From NCBI GenBank assembly GCA_031315915.1, contig JALDRK010000006.1:62001-126000 (forward strand): a stretch of 64,000 nt of DNA, read 5' to 3'. Positions within the stretch are counted from its first letter, which is position 1. Each line of letters begins with the position of its first letter. Shown in pieces: positions 38,919-46,863 of this stretch. A program made the position numbers and the translations under genes. A model generated the notes under the pieces. It did not search any database. It was not told where the DNA came from and saw only the letters and a list, made by a program, of their open reading frames with translations. Origin of the DNA: Nitrospirales bacterium. Lineage in GTDB: Bacteria; Nitrospirota; Nitrospiria; Nitrospirales; UBA8639.

Positions 38919-40448
38919 TCACGCCGGGAAAACATAGAGTTCAGGTAAGGCAGCAGAAAATGAGCCAGACTGCCAAAGCTGTGCCCTGAAAAAAAGGCAA
39001 AATTCAGCCAGATCTGATGCTGGGGAAAGCTTCTGAACGGCTGCGTGCAGTGATTGCCTGGTCTCGGCGTTGGACAATTTTACGATTTCGCGAAAGAAAG
39101 TTCCCTGATGGTCATACATGGGATCGGTCCGCCTATTTGCTGCCAGCGTCGAATTTCCCGCCTTTAAGTGAGCAATCCCTAAGACTCTTTCCTCTAGGCT
39201 GTACTCGCTGAGTTGACGAAAAAACCACCAGGTCTGTATAAAAGAGGCCTCACCTGTGCGCCCGTAGCTCAATGGATAGAGCGCTTGACTACGGATCAAG
39301 AGGTTACAGGTTCGACTCCTGTCGGGCGCACCAAGCAAATCAAGCACTTGCGTCTTTTCTAGTTTCCCTCCTGTTGAGTCACTCCCAGTTTTACTCCCAG
39401 TTCCAAGTTCTAAATTTGCCAAACTGCCCTTTTCCATTGCCGCCTGAATATGACTAGGGGAGAGGTGGGCATAACGCAAGGTTGTTTGAATATCACGGTG
39501 ACCTAACACCTCCTTAACCGTGGGAAGAGGAACTCCGGCCATGACCAACCTGGATGCCGTGGTATGCCGAAGGGTGTGCCATGATGCATCCTGAATACCG
39601 GCTTTTCGCAACGCTGGTTCATAGACCCGACGAAGGAAGGCTCGGCTATCCATCGGTTGTAAAGGTTTTCGAATTCCAGCAAAGACCCACGGAGAATGAA
39701 GGAAAGTGTCCAGGGAACGCAGAATGGTGACAGCTTCACGTGAAAGGGGTACATGACGGGTTTTTCCACCCTTGGGCATAGGAATGGTTAGAGTCCGAGA
39801 CTCAAACGAAATATGTTCCCATCGTAGTTGAAACTGTTCAGTGCGACGGAGGCCGGATTCCAACGCAAAGGCCACCACCTTCCAATTATCGGGATCAATC
39901 AATCCGTAAAGGCTTCGTAATTCATCATCGGTGAAGAACCGGACTCGATGGGCTTCAGGAAAAAACTTCACGCTTGAAACAGGATTCCGTGATAGTTGGC
40001 CATCCTTCACGGAAAGCATGAGGATATGACGCAAAAAGGCAAAGTAGCGGTTGATTGTGGCCGGTTTCCACTGCCCTTCGGCTTTCAGTTGTGCCTGGAC
40101 TTGTCGGCAATCCTCGGCAGAAATATCTGTGATGAGCCGATTGCCCCATCTAGCGGCCCAAAACTTTCCGAAAATCTTTTCAGCCTCCAAGCTTCGATTG
40201 GTGGAACCGGCCAGATGTCGTGCAATAGCCATTCTTAATGTCACAGCTTTTGGCTTCTGAAATTTTTCAGGGAAATATTTTCCTTCTCGAATATCTGCGC
40301 GCAACCGGCCATAGAGGTCTTTTGCTTGAGTTTTGTTTTCGGCCCGGAACCATCGCTCTCGTCCATTCACAAACAACCGAACCCACCACATTCCCGATCC
40401 TGTGGGCTTTTCGACGATTCCTCGGTCCTTTCCGTCTTTGCGTGCCAT
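38919..40448 (-). CDS. int: Tyrosine recombinase / integrase reading through attL
   Basis: The start at 40448 is set by AGGAGG 7 bases upstream. The Arm/SAM-like N-terminal part is about residues 1-165. The catalytic domain has the first arginine in ALESGLRRTEQFQLRW, HTLRHTTASRL, LGHRDIQTT and the likely nucleophile in LRYAHLS. After about residue 370 the frame runs antisense through the whole tRNA-Arg gene and about 340 bases of flanking chromosome before stopping at 38919. In an excised circle the frame would stop about 14 codons after the repeat. The functional enzyme is about 370-390 residues. Confidence 0.9.
   Translation of the reverse strand: MARKDGKDRGIVEKPTGSGMWWVRLFVNGRERWFRAENKTQAKDLYGRLRADIREGKYFPEKFQKPKAVTLRMAIARHLAGSTNRSLEAEKIFGKFWAARWGNRLITDISAEDCRQVQAQLKAEGQWKPATINRYFAFLRHILMLSVKDGQLSRNPVSSVKFFPEAHRVRFFTDDELRSLYGLIDPDNWKVVAFALESGLRRTEQFQLRWEHISFESRTLTIPMPKGGKTRHVPLSREAVTILRSLDTFLHSPWVFAGIRKPLQPMDSRAFLRRVYEPALRKAGIQDASWHTLRHTTASRLVMAGVPLPTVKEVLGHRDIQTTLRYAHLSPSHIQAAMEKGSLANLELGTGSKTGSDSTGGKLEKTQVLDLLGAPDRSRTCNLLIRSQALYPLSYGRTGEASFIQTWWFFRQLSEYSLEERVLGIAHLKAGNSTLAANRRTDPMYDHQGTFFREIVKLSNAETRQSLHAAVQKLSPASDLAEFCLFFRAQLWQSGSFSAALPELYVFPA
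39258..39333 (+). tRNA. tRNA-Arg (ACG anticodon), integration target
   Basis: Acceptor GCGCCCG pairs with CGGGCGC; the anticodon stem CTTGA/TCAAG encloses CTACGGA with ACG; T-loop TTCGACT; CCA encoded. Its last 47 bases are repeated exactly at 45292-45338, which marks it as the attachment gene of the element to its right. The functional 3' half is therefore supplied by the element. Confidence 0.95.
39287..39333 (+). repeat. attL: 47-bp direct repeat, left copy
   Basis: The 3' part of the tRNA-Arg gene from the anticodon stem to CCA. It is identical to 45292-45338; identity ends at the base on either side (TT versus AG before, AG versus GT after). Confidence 0.92.
39381..39402. repeat. Putative left arm-type integrase sites
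   Basis: Two ACTCCCAGTT copies separated by TT form a 22-bp sequence found again, exactly and in the same orientation, at 45129-45150. The site is about 48 bases inside the left end, within the integrase coding sequence. Confidence 0.6.
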
Positions 40449-40458
40449 ATTTGGCCTC

Positions 40459-41283
40459 CTAACTTTTTCGCCTTTGTGTGCCTGCTGCCTTAATTTTTCT
40501 TTTTTTCGAGTCCGATTCTTTTTTCTCTCGAAGATGTTTCTGGACTTTGTACACGTTGTAACAGGGAAACGAGCAGAACCGGACCCGATCCGATCCCGTG
40601 ACAAAGGGTTTCCCGCACCGGGGACAGGCGAGGATTTTCCCTTCTCCCAATAAATCTAGTTGGGCCATTTGATAGAAAAGGCCTAACAAATCCAAGGACG
40701 AATAAAAGGATTCATATTGTTCAGTTTGAACATTCCACTGAATAAGGGAGGTTACCCGAGATGCTTGGATACCACCATTAATAAAAGTTGCCCTGTCTTC
40801 TTTCTCTGCAATAGCTTTAACCGGGGACGGATCTTCAGGAACATAAAGTCTTTCTACAAATTCCGCTTGTGCGCGCTGAAAATCTGCGATGTTCATCGGT
40901 TGGCAAAGTTTGGAGGGACCAAAATCCTTGACGTTAGGATATCCGGATTTCTGAATTCGGATCTCTGATAAACGTTGTCTAGCTCCAGAAGATGAATCTT
41001 TTGATAGCTTCCTTAAGTCAGTGTCCAACTTGAAGTGGTCCGCTACTACGAGAGCTTTACTGTTCCCAAGCATCCCGAAACGCGCACAAAACTGCACTAC
41101 CTCCTCTGGGTTGAAACTATCAACTGCAATAAATTCGAGGTAAAGAGACTTTTCTCCCTGTCGGATTTCCTTGGCAGGAAAATACCAATCGAATGGGTTG
41201 TAGGCATGGAAGGGAGGGACGGGAACAAGCATATCTCCCTCAAGTTTCACTTCGCTGCGGTACCACAATCCCTGAATTTTCAT
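40459..41283 (-). CDS. Hypothetical protein with C-terminal zinc finger, element gene
   Basis: 274 residues. Residues 1-210 are not recognised. The C-terminus contains CPRCGKPFVTGSDRVRFCSFPCYNVYKVQKHL, with four cysteines spaced CxxC...CxxxC and followed by a lysine-rich tail, so nucleic-acid binding is likely. The spacing recalls CGNR/DUF6076-type fingers. It ends 10 bases before the integrase start, so the two are probably co-transcribed from the divergent control region. Confidence 0.75.
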   Translation of the reverse strand: MKIQGLWYRSEVKLEGDMLVPVPPFHAYNPFDWYFPAKEIRQGEKSLYLEFIAVDSFNPEEVVQFCARFGMLGNSKALVVADHFKLDTDLRKLSKDSSSGARQRLSEIRIQKSGYPNVKDFGPSKLCQPMNIADFQRAQAEFVERLYVPEDPSPVKAIAEKEDRATFINGGIQASRVTSLIQWNVQTEQYESFYSSLDLLGLFYQMAQLDLLGEGKILACPRCGKPFVTGSDRVRFCSFPCYNVYKVQKHLREKKESDSKKRKIKAAGTQRRKS

Positions 41284-41285
41284 TG

Positions 41286-41410
41286 TTAACCTATTTCTTG
41301 ACTTTTATGGTTAATTGTAATAATTTAACTATAAATTCCAATTTAGTGGTTAAATTTAACCTATCACACTATTTACCATTTCTGTCAAGGATTGTCTTGG
41401 AAAGGAGGAC
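41286..41410. promoter_or_regulatory. Divergent control region with palindromic operator
   Basis: Very AT-rich spacer between the leftward and rightward genes of the element. It has a perfect 14-bp palindrome GGTTAAATTTAACC at 41348-41361, a related GGTTAATTGTAATAATTTAAC at about 41309 and a GTTAAC at 41285. TTGACT (about 41299), 17 bases and TAATTT form a rightward promoter that overlaps the middle site. The arrangement resembles a repressor-operated switch. Confidence 0.6.
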
Positions 41411-41413
41411 ATT

Positions 41414-41617
41414 GTGGAACGTTCAACCAAAGGATTGCTGACCCTGATGGAATGTGAGGAAAAAACCGGACGCAAGGTCAGTACGTGGCGCAAGGCCATC
41501 GCGCAACGCCGGATTCCATTCGTCCGGATAGGGCGGTCCATCCGCATCCCGGAGGAGGTGCTGGATGAACTGATTCAGAAAGGCTGGCATGAGCCTGTCG
41601 AGCCAATTGCAGATTGA
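41414..41617 (+). CDS. Excisionase-like HTH protein
   Basis: 67 residues starting with GTG, with AAAGGAGG 5 bases upstream. It reads as a winged-helix/MerR-like excisionase fold: LLTLMECEEKTGRKVSTWRKAIAQRRIPFVRIGRSIRIPEEVLDELI in family order (HTH_17/AlpA-like). It probably binds the att arms for excision or the adjacent palindromes as a regulator. Confidence 0.8.
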   Translation: MERSTKGLLTLMECEEKTGRKVSTWRKAIAQRRIPFVRIGRSIRIPEEVLDELIQKGWHEPVEPIAD

Positions 41618-41768
41618 AATATAAGGCGTGGTGCCCTTCGGAGATCTATCTATGTCCAAGTGAATAAAAACATAGCGTAAGGAGTCACAATACTGGAGCA
41701 CCATTTTCACAAAAAAAACCGCCCACAGAGTCGCCACTCCATGGACGGCGCGAAAAAGGAGAGTTCAA

Positions 41769-42179
41769 ATGTCGACAATTAACTTATCAAACTCTAGCAA
41801 GGTACCTCAACCTGAATCATACAATTCTCAAAGTCCTGAGCTTTCTTTTTATGATGGGGAACCCTATCTTCAACTGTTAAAATTTCCCAGATGCTCCCCT
41901 ATCATCTATCCTAATGAGCCTGGTCTAAAAGACCGAAACCGCAACTTCAAGTCTCATATATCTTTGAATGGCAGGTGGTTCATCAATTGCCCTCGGTGTG
42001 GGCGTCGTGGGCCTGAACTGTGGCTTGAGCCACTCTCGGTCTATGCCAGAAAAGAACCAATTGGGGAAAGGCAATTGGGTGGGATAGATATTGTGGTGGG
42101 AATTTTCTGTGGCCTTTGTCAGCTTACGGACTGTATTCGAATTCAAGGTTGGCGAAGGATGACATTTATTCCCTGGTAG
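41769..42179 (+). CDS. Small CxxC protein of the element
   Basis: 136 residues with AAGGAG 7 bases before the ATG. CPRC at about 74-77 and a second cluster FCGLCQLTDC near residue 115 suggest a zinc-bound module, which may be a primase- or DNA-binding type finger. The N-terminal 60 residues look flexible. It ends 11 bases before the ATPase gene, so they are likely expressed together. Confidence 0.65.
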   Translation: MSTINLSNSSKVPQPESYNSQSPELSFYDGEPYLQLLKFPRCSPIIYPNEPGLKDRNRNFKSHISLNGRWFINCPRCGRRGPELWLEPLSVYARKEPIGERQLGGIDIVVGIFCGLCQLTDCIRIQGWRRMTFIPW

Positions 42180-42190
42180 CGAGAAAAGCC

Positions 42191-43420
42191 ATGGGCGATC
42201 TCAATATCATGCTTCTGAGGGAAACAATTAGTTCAGCCGTCCCGCGGTTGTGGCCAGTGGTGGATTGCGCCCTGGCCACGTGCGGGACCCTATTTCTGGA
42301 GGATAACACTAATCCAGCCGCTGTGATCCTAGTAGGTCCACCCTCAGCTGGCAAAAATACAGTCATTGATATGTTCACCAACCACGCTTTAACCTACCGT
42401 TCCGATAAATTCTCCTCAGCTGCCTTTGTCAGCAACTCGGCAAATGTTTCAAAAGAAACATTAGCCCACATCGATCTTCTCCCGAGAATCCAGCATAAAA
42501 TGTTATTGACCCAGGAACTTGCTCCTATTTTCCGGGGGAAAGAGGAAGAACTTCTCGACCGGTTTAATACCTTGACAAGAGTTCTAGATGGCCGGGGTTT
42601 GATGACTGACAGCGGAACCCATGGACCACGAGGGTATGAAGGGGATTATTTATTTGCCTGGCTTGGAGGCACCACCCCTCTTGATAAAAAGGCCTGGGAG
42701 GTGATGGGAAAGTTGGGAAGCCGTCTCCTTTTTTACCGTATGCCCTCTACTTGTGATTCCACCCCAGAGGACCTGGTGCGGAGCACGGAAGAAACTCCTT
42801 ATCTAAAAACCACCGAAATTGGCAAAAAGGTGGTACATGCCTTTTTGACGGCTTTATCCACTCACTGTGGGGGGATTCGGGGAGTAAAATGGAACTCAAC
42901 GAATAATGACCGCAATTCCATTGCGTGGATTGCCGTATTCGCCAGGCTGTTAGCTATTCTTCGAACCCCCTTGATCCCGGATGATACGAATCAAATTTCC
43001 ACCCAACATTGGGAAAATCCTCGTCGGGCCATGTCCTGCCTTTATAATTTGGCGCGGGGCCATGCATTGGTTCATGGTCGCCAGGGGGTAAACAGTGAAG
43101 ACCTTCCCCTAATCGCTGGTGTGGTCCTGTCATCCATTCCAGAGCGAATCTCCCACTTTCTGCAGGCCCTCATTATCAAGGGAGGGGTCCTAACCGTAAC
43201 TCAGGCAGAGGAAATCTTGGGAGGTCTGACTAAGGGCACCGCAAGAAGTTTTTTGGAGAAACTTGGAAAATTCCCTGTGATGGAATTTGTAAAGGAGGGG
43301 CAGGGAAAAAGGGATTATTTGAAATTATCTAAAGATTGGGCTTGGCTATCCAGTGATGAGTATGCCGGAAAACTGCTCGGAGGCATGGAATGGGCCTCAT
43401 TGGAACCTGTCAAAATTTAG
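42191..43420 (+). CDS. P-loop ATPase of the element, possible replication helicase
   Basis: 409 residues from the ATG at 42191; the ORF is open upstream from a TTG, overlapping the previous gene. Walker A GPPSAGKNT is at residues 49-57. A hydrophobic strand with acidic end (HKMLLTQELAPIF) follows as the Walker B candidate, then DYLFAWLGGTTPL as a sensor-like strand. The C-terminal part is helical. The order resembles DUF3987/D5-like helicases of phages and satellites. A replication role is inferred. Confidence 0.7.
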   Translation: MGDLNIMLLRETISSAVPRLWPVVDCALATCGTLFLEDNTNPAAVILVGPPSAGKNTVIDMFTNHALTYRSDKFSSAAFVSNSANVSKETLAHIDLLPRIQHKMLLTQELAPIFRGKEEELLDRFNTLTRVLDGRGLMTDSGTHGPRGYEGDYLFAWLGGTTPLDKKAWEVMGKLGSRLLFYRMPSTCDSTPEDLVRSTEETPYLKTTEIGKKVVHAFLTALSTHCGGIRGVKWNSTNNDRNSIAWIAVFARLLAILRTPLIPDDTNQISTQHWENPRRAMSCLYNLARGHALVHGRQGVNSEDLPLIAGVVLSSIPERISHFLQALIIKGGVLTVTQAEEILGGLTKGTARSFLEKLGKFPVMEFVKEGQGKRDYLKLSKDWAWLSSDEYAGKLLGGMEWASLEPVKI

Positions 43421-43632
43421 GGGGTGTGTATGGAACACCTGTCAAAAAATGGGGGGTGTGAGCTAACCTTTCAATTAAAAATCTAGCTTAACGCCAGAAA
43501 TAAAAAGATAGAAGGGGAAGGGTGAAGGCTTTCCCCACCTCCCGAAAATTGACAGGTTAGATTAGGATGGAATAGCGGAAGGTTTGTCCCCAATGTACCC
43601 CACCCTTACACTTATCAAAAGGAGGGTTCTCC

Positions 43633-43932
43633 ATGTCCGAAACGCAAATGATCGAATGGGTCCACTTCGAGAGGTCCGGCTACTTCCCCCTGCCGGTTGA
43701 ACCGCTCTATGACCTCAAGGTCGCCGCTAACCTAATCCCGATGCATTATCCCTCCCTCCGGAAGCTCCTGAGTCGCCATAAGGCCCAATTCCCCGCCCGA
43801 TACCGCCGCAGTACTGGGGGCCGCCGGATCCGCCTTCTCTCAGCCAGCGAAATCCGCCGCATTCGCCCCATGGTGATCGATGAGACCAACCCCGATCACA
43901 TCTTTAAGGCATTCCTTCGGCCACGGGTTTGA
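43633..43932 (+). CDS. Small HTH-like DNA-binding protein
   Basis: 99 residues with AAAAGGAGGG before the ATG. YDLKVAANLIPMHYPSLRKLLSRHK and YRRSTGGRRIRLLSASEIRRIRP look like a MerR/AlpA-type helix-turn-helix and wing. GC content is higher than in the ATPase gene. Likely a regulator or excision factor of the element; the exact role is unknown. Confidence 0.65.
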   Translation: MSETQMIEWVHFERSGYFPLPVEPLYDLKVAANLIPMHYPSLRKLLSRHKAQFPARYRRSTGGRRIRLLSASEIRRIRPMVIDETNPDHIFKAFLRPRV

Positions 43933-44084
43933 GTCACCGGATACCCGCTTTAGCGTTCTCCTTCTAGGTTCCACTTGCTTAATTTAGTCGAAAGGGGAAA
44001 ACTCTCTCCGGGACGAGTTGGAGAGGCATTTTCCAACGTTAAAGTTGATCCATTACCCATGAACGGTAGAAAAAGGGGAGAATT

Positions 44085-44291
44085 ATGGAAAAGATCAACG
44101 GGTTTTTACAGTTCCTGGTAATGCTTGGGGCTTTAATGAGTTTGTTAGGTCTGATCGAAATTCAGGCATATCGGACTGTGGATAGAGAAGCCATAGAAAG
44201 GGCAACTGAGGGGGAGTTATCACTGGCCGGGGAATGGATAGTGAAAGAAACCGCTGTTACGACGAACTATCGATTAGTCCTGCATTTCTAG
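44085..44291 (+). CDS. Small single-pass membrane protein
   Basis: 68 residues with AGGGGAG upstream of the ATG. One hydrophobic segment at about residues 6-26 (FLQFLVMLGALMSLLGLIEI) is followed by a polar tail. Convergent with the next gene, with eight bases between the stops. No family is recognised. Confidence 0.55.
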   Translation: MEKINGFLQFLVMLGALMSLLGLIEIQAYRTVDREAIERATEGELSLAGEWIVKETAVTTNYRLVLHF

Positions 44292-44299
44292 AGTCGAGA

Positions 44300-44851
44300 C
44301 TATGAGGGAGAAGCCCCTGGCGGTTTGTCAGTCTTACACTCAAATTCCCCTGATCCTGGAGCCTTAAAACAAGGCGAACGACCCTCAACAAATAATTCGC
44401 AGGAGATGGGAACCTCATATTCTATGGTCTGGACTTCAAGGGTTTCGGGATTGTGGCCGGTAAAATGCCTCGAACCGGTTCCATTAATTTCCCACCTCTC
44501 CTTTTTCCAAACGTCTTCAGAAATATCCCAAAATCGTACCCATTCGGCGGGGTTTTGGTGCTGTCTTTCAATTTTTTGGCCAACTGTTATATGACCCACA
44601 CTTCCATACCGACGGACCTTTTTTACTTTAATACCCCTTACCTGCTTAATTGTCTCCCACCATACCAGTGAGCCTCCGTATTCCGCCCTAAATTGCCCTT
44701 CGGGTTGTTCCCAACATTCACCATTTACATCTGCTACTTCGATAAGACTTTTCTTTATTTCTTTGGGAGTCGTCCAGTCCCAGTATTCCCATGCCACCCA
44801 CCCACCTAATGAGGCCAAGAGAAATAAACCCACCTTTGAGTATTGATTCAT
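44300..44851 (-). CDS. Membrane-anchored hypothetical protein
   Basis: 183 residues. An N-terminal hydrophobic segment (VGLFLLASLGGWVAWEYW) is followed by a tryptophan-rich soluble domain with three cysteines (ELFVEGRSPCF, SGEFECK, NGECWEQ). Probably anchored with a periplasmic domain. No recognised family. It is the last gene before the right end of the element. Confidence 0.6.
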   Translation of the reverse strand: MNQYSKVGLFLLASLGGWVAWEYWDWTTPKEIKKSLIEVADVNGECWEQPEGQFRAEYGGSLVWWETIKQVRGIKVKKVRRYGSVGHITVGQKIERQHQNPAEWVRFWDISEDVWKKERWEINGTGSRHFTGHNPETLEVQTIEYEVPISCELFVEGRSPCFKAPGSGEFECKTDKPPGASPS

Positions 44852-45291
44852 TCATTCACCCGCAGGGGGGAATGATAGCAGAAGTTATTCAAAGAGTAAT
44901 TCTAGGCCAGGGATTTTTCTCCTAATTGTCTCTCATTATCTCTCTAACCGGTTCTGATACACCAAAATTTTTCGCATGGTTCCCAAACGCCCCGCTAGGA
45001 GTCCCATCTTTTTGCCCCCACCCCCACCCCTCAAGAGGCAGATGAAAGTGGATTTTTTTCCCCTAGAGGTTGGTAGATTTTAGACCGATTTAGCTGGCAA
45101 TTTTTCAGAGGTGATTCCTGATCAATCTACTCCCAGTTTTACTCCCAGTTCACTCCCGGTTTTGGTCCCAGTTCTGAATCCACCAGGATCACATTTCGTC
45201 ACACTTCAAAGGTGATTTTGCCCAGTGTTGAGAGGGCGATCGTCATCCTCAGTCACACTCAATCACTCTGGGTCCGCATCCGGTGGGTTAG
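44852..45291. other. Non-coding right end of the element with arm-type sites
   Basis: About 440 bases without a gene. At 45129-45150 lies the 22-bp doublet of ACTCCCAGTT seen near the left end, followed by ACTCCCGGTT (45152-45161) and TCCCAGTT (45166-45173). The group ends about 120 bases inside the right repeat. It looks like a cluster of integrase arm sites. Confidence 0.6.
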
Positions 45292-45338
45292 GACTACGGA
45301 TCAAGAGGTTACAGGTTCGACTCCTGTCGGGCGCACCA
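45292..45338 (+). repeat. attR: 47-bp direct repeat, right copy
   Basis: An exact copy of tRNA-Arg positions 39287-39333 without the 5' half, hence not a functional tRNA gene. It is what remains of the original 3' end of the target tRNA. Confidence 0.92.
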
Positions 45339-45517
45339 GTTTGGATGTTCCGCTCAATTCCACTTTCTTCCTAAATTTTTAAAAATTTCCCCCTTTTTTA
45401 ATTTAGCGAGAACTTCCCGTCTGGAAGGGCGGGGATATCTATACTCCCAGGCTTGGGGTTATTGGTGGTGCTGGAAAATTTTTTGCGCACAGGTTGAGGA
45501 TGACCGAGGGGAAGTCG

Positions 45518-46603
45518 TTATCCTCCTGTGTGAGCAGTCGGGTTCAATTCCCACAGACTCCAACTCAGCATGTCCCGAAGGGCCTGCATGTCCGGACTCG
45601 TGGAAGAATCGGTCCAGACTTTCAAATTGAGTTGTTCCAAGGATTGAACGGCGCGGCGGTCACCCAGGTTTCCCAAGCCTTTGACCGCTTCGGTTTGGAT
45701 TCGAGGATCTCCCGACTCCAATAGCGTCATGAATTGTGTGAAAAGAATAGGAGTTTTATTTTGAGCGGCAATGGTTCCCAGTCCTTGAATGGCCGCCAAT
45801 TGCTGGTCAGGATCGGTTGAGGAGTGCAGAAAAGAGACCAAGACAGGGATACCTGCTTCTCCCTGTTGTCCCAGGGCTAAAAGAGCGGTCGAAGCCAAGG
45901 TTGGATGGCTCAGAGCTTCCTCAAGCGTGGTCAGGGCCTGGTCAGAGGGAAGGCCTCCCAAAAGGTGAAGAATGGTGCGTTGTCGTTCGATCTGGTCGGA
46001 AGATTCCCGATAGATGGCTAGGAGTCGGTCGGTCTGTTCCCATTCGGCTGCCAGGTATAATGGAAAGTCGTCGTGTTGGAGTTGAGCGTTCAGTTCGTTG
46101 AGGGCAAAGGCTCCGCTATCCGTCGCTCCTGTCGCCTTGGCCGCTTCGCGGGTACCTTCAAACGAGGTTCTGACTTCCCAACTCCAATTTGGCGACTGAT
46201 GGTTAAATCGGTAGGTAAGGTGACAAGCCGGTCCTTTCCACAACCTGGTAGTGGGTGCAGGCCCGGTACGTCGATGTTGGCTTGGCCCGGTCCAGGTTTG
46301 TCGTTCTTCGTATTTTATACGGACGACCGCATCGTGAGGTTGGTCGGTTTGAGGCACGACGGTCCAACCTGCCTTATGCAGTCGCTTCGTGACGGTTTGG
46401 ATCAGGGGCTCCGGATTCTGGAGACCGCGTTCGGTCAGGGCAATGCCTTCAATCAGAACGGTTTGGGCTTGGGCCAACGGGTGAGTCGGTTGTCTTTCCT
46501 GTGCGGAATGTTGCCCAAACACCGGAGAAGAATAACCCATTCCGCAGATTATAAGGGTCAATAAACCAAAAAAGACGATCAAATTTTTGTCACATACGCT
46601 CAT
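45518..46603 (-). CDS. Secreted HEAT-repeat protein
   Basis: 361 residues. A signal peptide (LIVFFGLLTLIICGMG) ends near SPVFGQ. The middle region (60-190) is unrecognised. From about 215 to 340 there are tandem HEAT repeats: ALTTLEEALSHPTLASTALLALG, GIPVLVSFLHSSTDPDQQLAAIQGLG and LLESGDPRIQTEAVKGLGNLG. This is a protein-interaction scaffold in the cell envelope. Its C-terminus lies about 180 bases from the right end of the integrated element. Confidence 0.82.
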   Translation of the reverse strand: MSVCDKNLIVFFGLLTLIICGMGYSSPVFGQHSAQERQPTHPLAQAQTVLIEGIALTERGLQNPEPLIQTVTKRLHKAGWTVVPQTDQPHDAVVRIKYEERQTWTGPSQHRRTGPAPTTRLWKGPACHLTYRFNHQSPNWSWEVRTSFEGTREAAKATGATDSGAFALNELNAQLQHDDFPLYLAAEWEQTDRLLAIYRESSDQIERQRTILHLLGGLPSDQALTTLEEALSHPTLASTALLALGQQGEAGIPVLVSFLHSSTDPDQQLAAIQGLGTIAAQNKTPILFTQFMTLLESGDPRIQTEAVKGLGNLGDRRAVQSLEQLNLKVWTDSSTSPDMQALRDMLSWSLWELNPTAHTGG

Positions 46604-46863
46604 GAAGCATAACCTTTATGGTCGTTGGTGAATGATTGAGGACAATGTGGAGCGAGGAGTTAATGACTTTCAAAAAATCGACGAAAAGAGTGAATGATGT
46701 CTGGCTGGTTGCGGGAGGGGAGGTCTGAGCCGAATGTCCGGATGAACTTCATGGTTCATGAAACACTCCAGTAGGCTTTGTCTTCCAAATCGCTTCTTGT
46801 GATGCCTATCATATCAGGCAAGCCAATCGAAAAAAACCTGTCACGCCGTAAAATGTTGTAAAA

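Larger units (their letters stand above)
39287..45338. mobile_element. 6.0-kb integrative element in tRNA-Arg
   Basis: The element is delimited by a 47-bp perfect direct repeat (39287-39333, 45292-45338) and carries a tyrosine recombinase adjacent to and convergent with the tRNA. A divergent control region separates recombinase and a zinc-finger gene (- strand) from an excisionase-like gene, a CxxC protein, an ATPase and an HTH protein (+ strand). Two membrane-protein genes fill the right end. No capsid, conjugation or resistance genes are seen. The size, the ATPase and the divergent switch suggest a small phage-satellite-like or plasmid-like island. Confidence 0.88.

Noticed and set aside
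38919-39257. Integrase C-terminal extension as a genuine functional domain
   Set aside because: The sequence is antisense tRNA plus host flank and would be absent in the excised form; it is best seen as read-through.
45292-45338. Second tRNA-Arg gene
   Set aside because: Only the 3' 47 bases are present; there is no D arm or 5' acceptor strand, so it is the attR repeat.
45538-45570. GGGTTCAATTCCCACAG resembling a tRNA T arm
   Set aside because: It lies inside the 3' coding part of the HEAT-repeat gene and no cloverleaf can be built.
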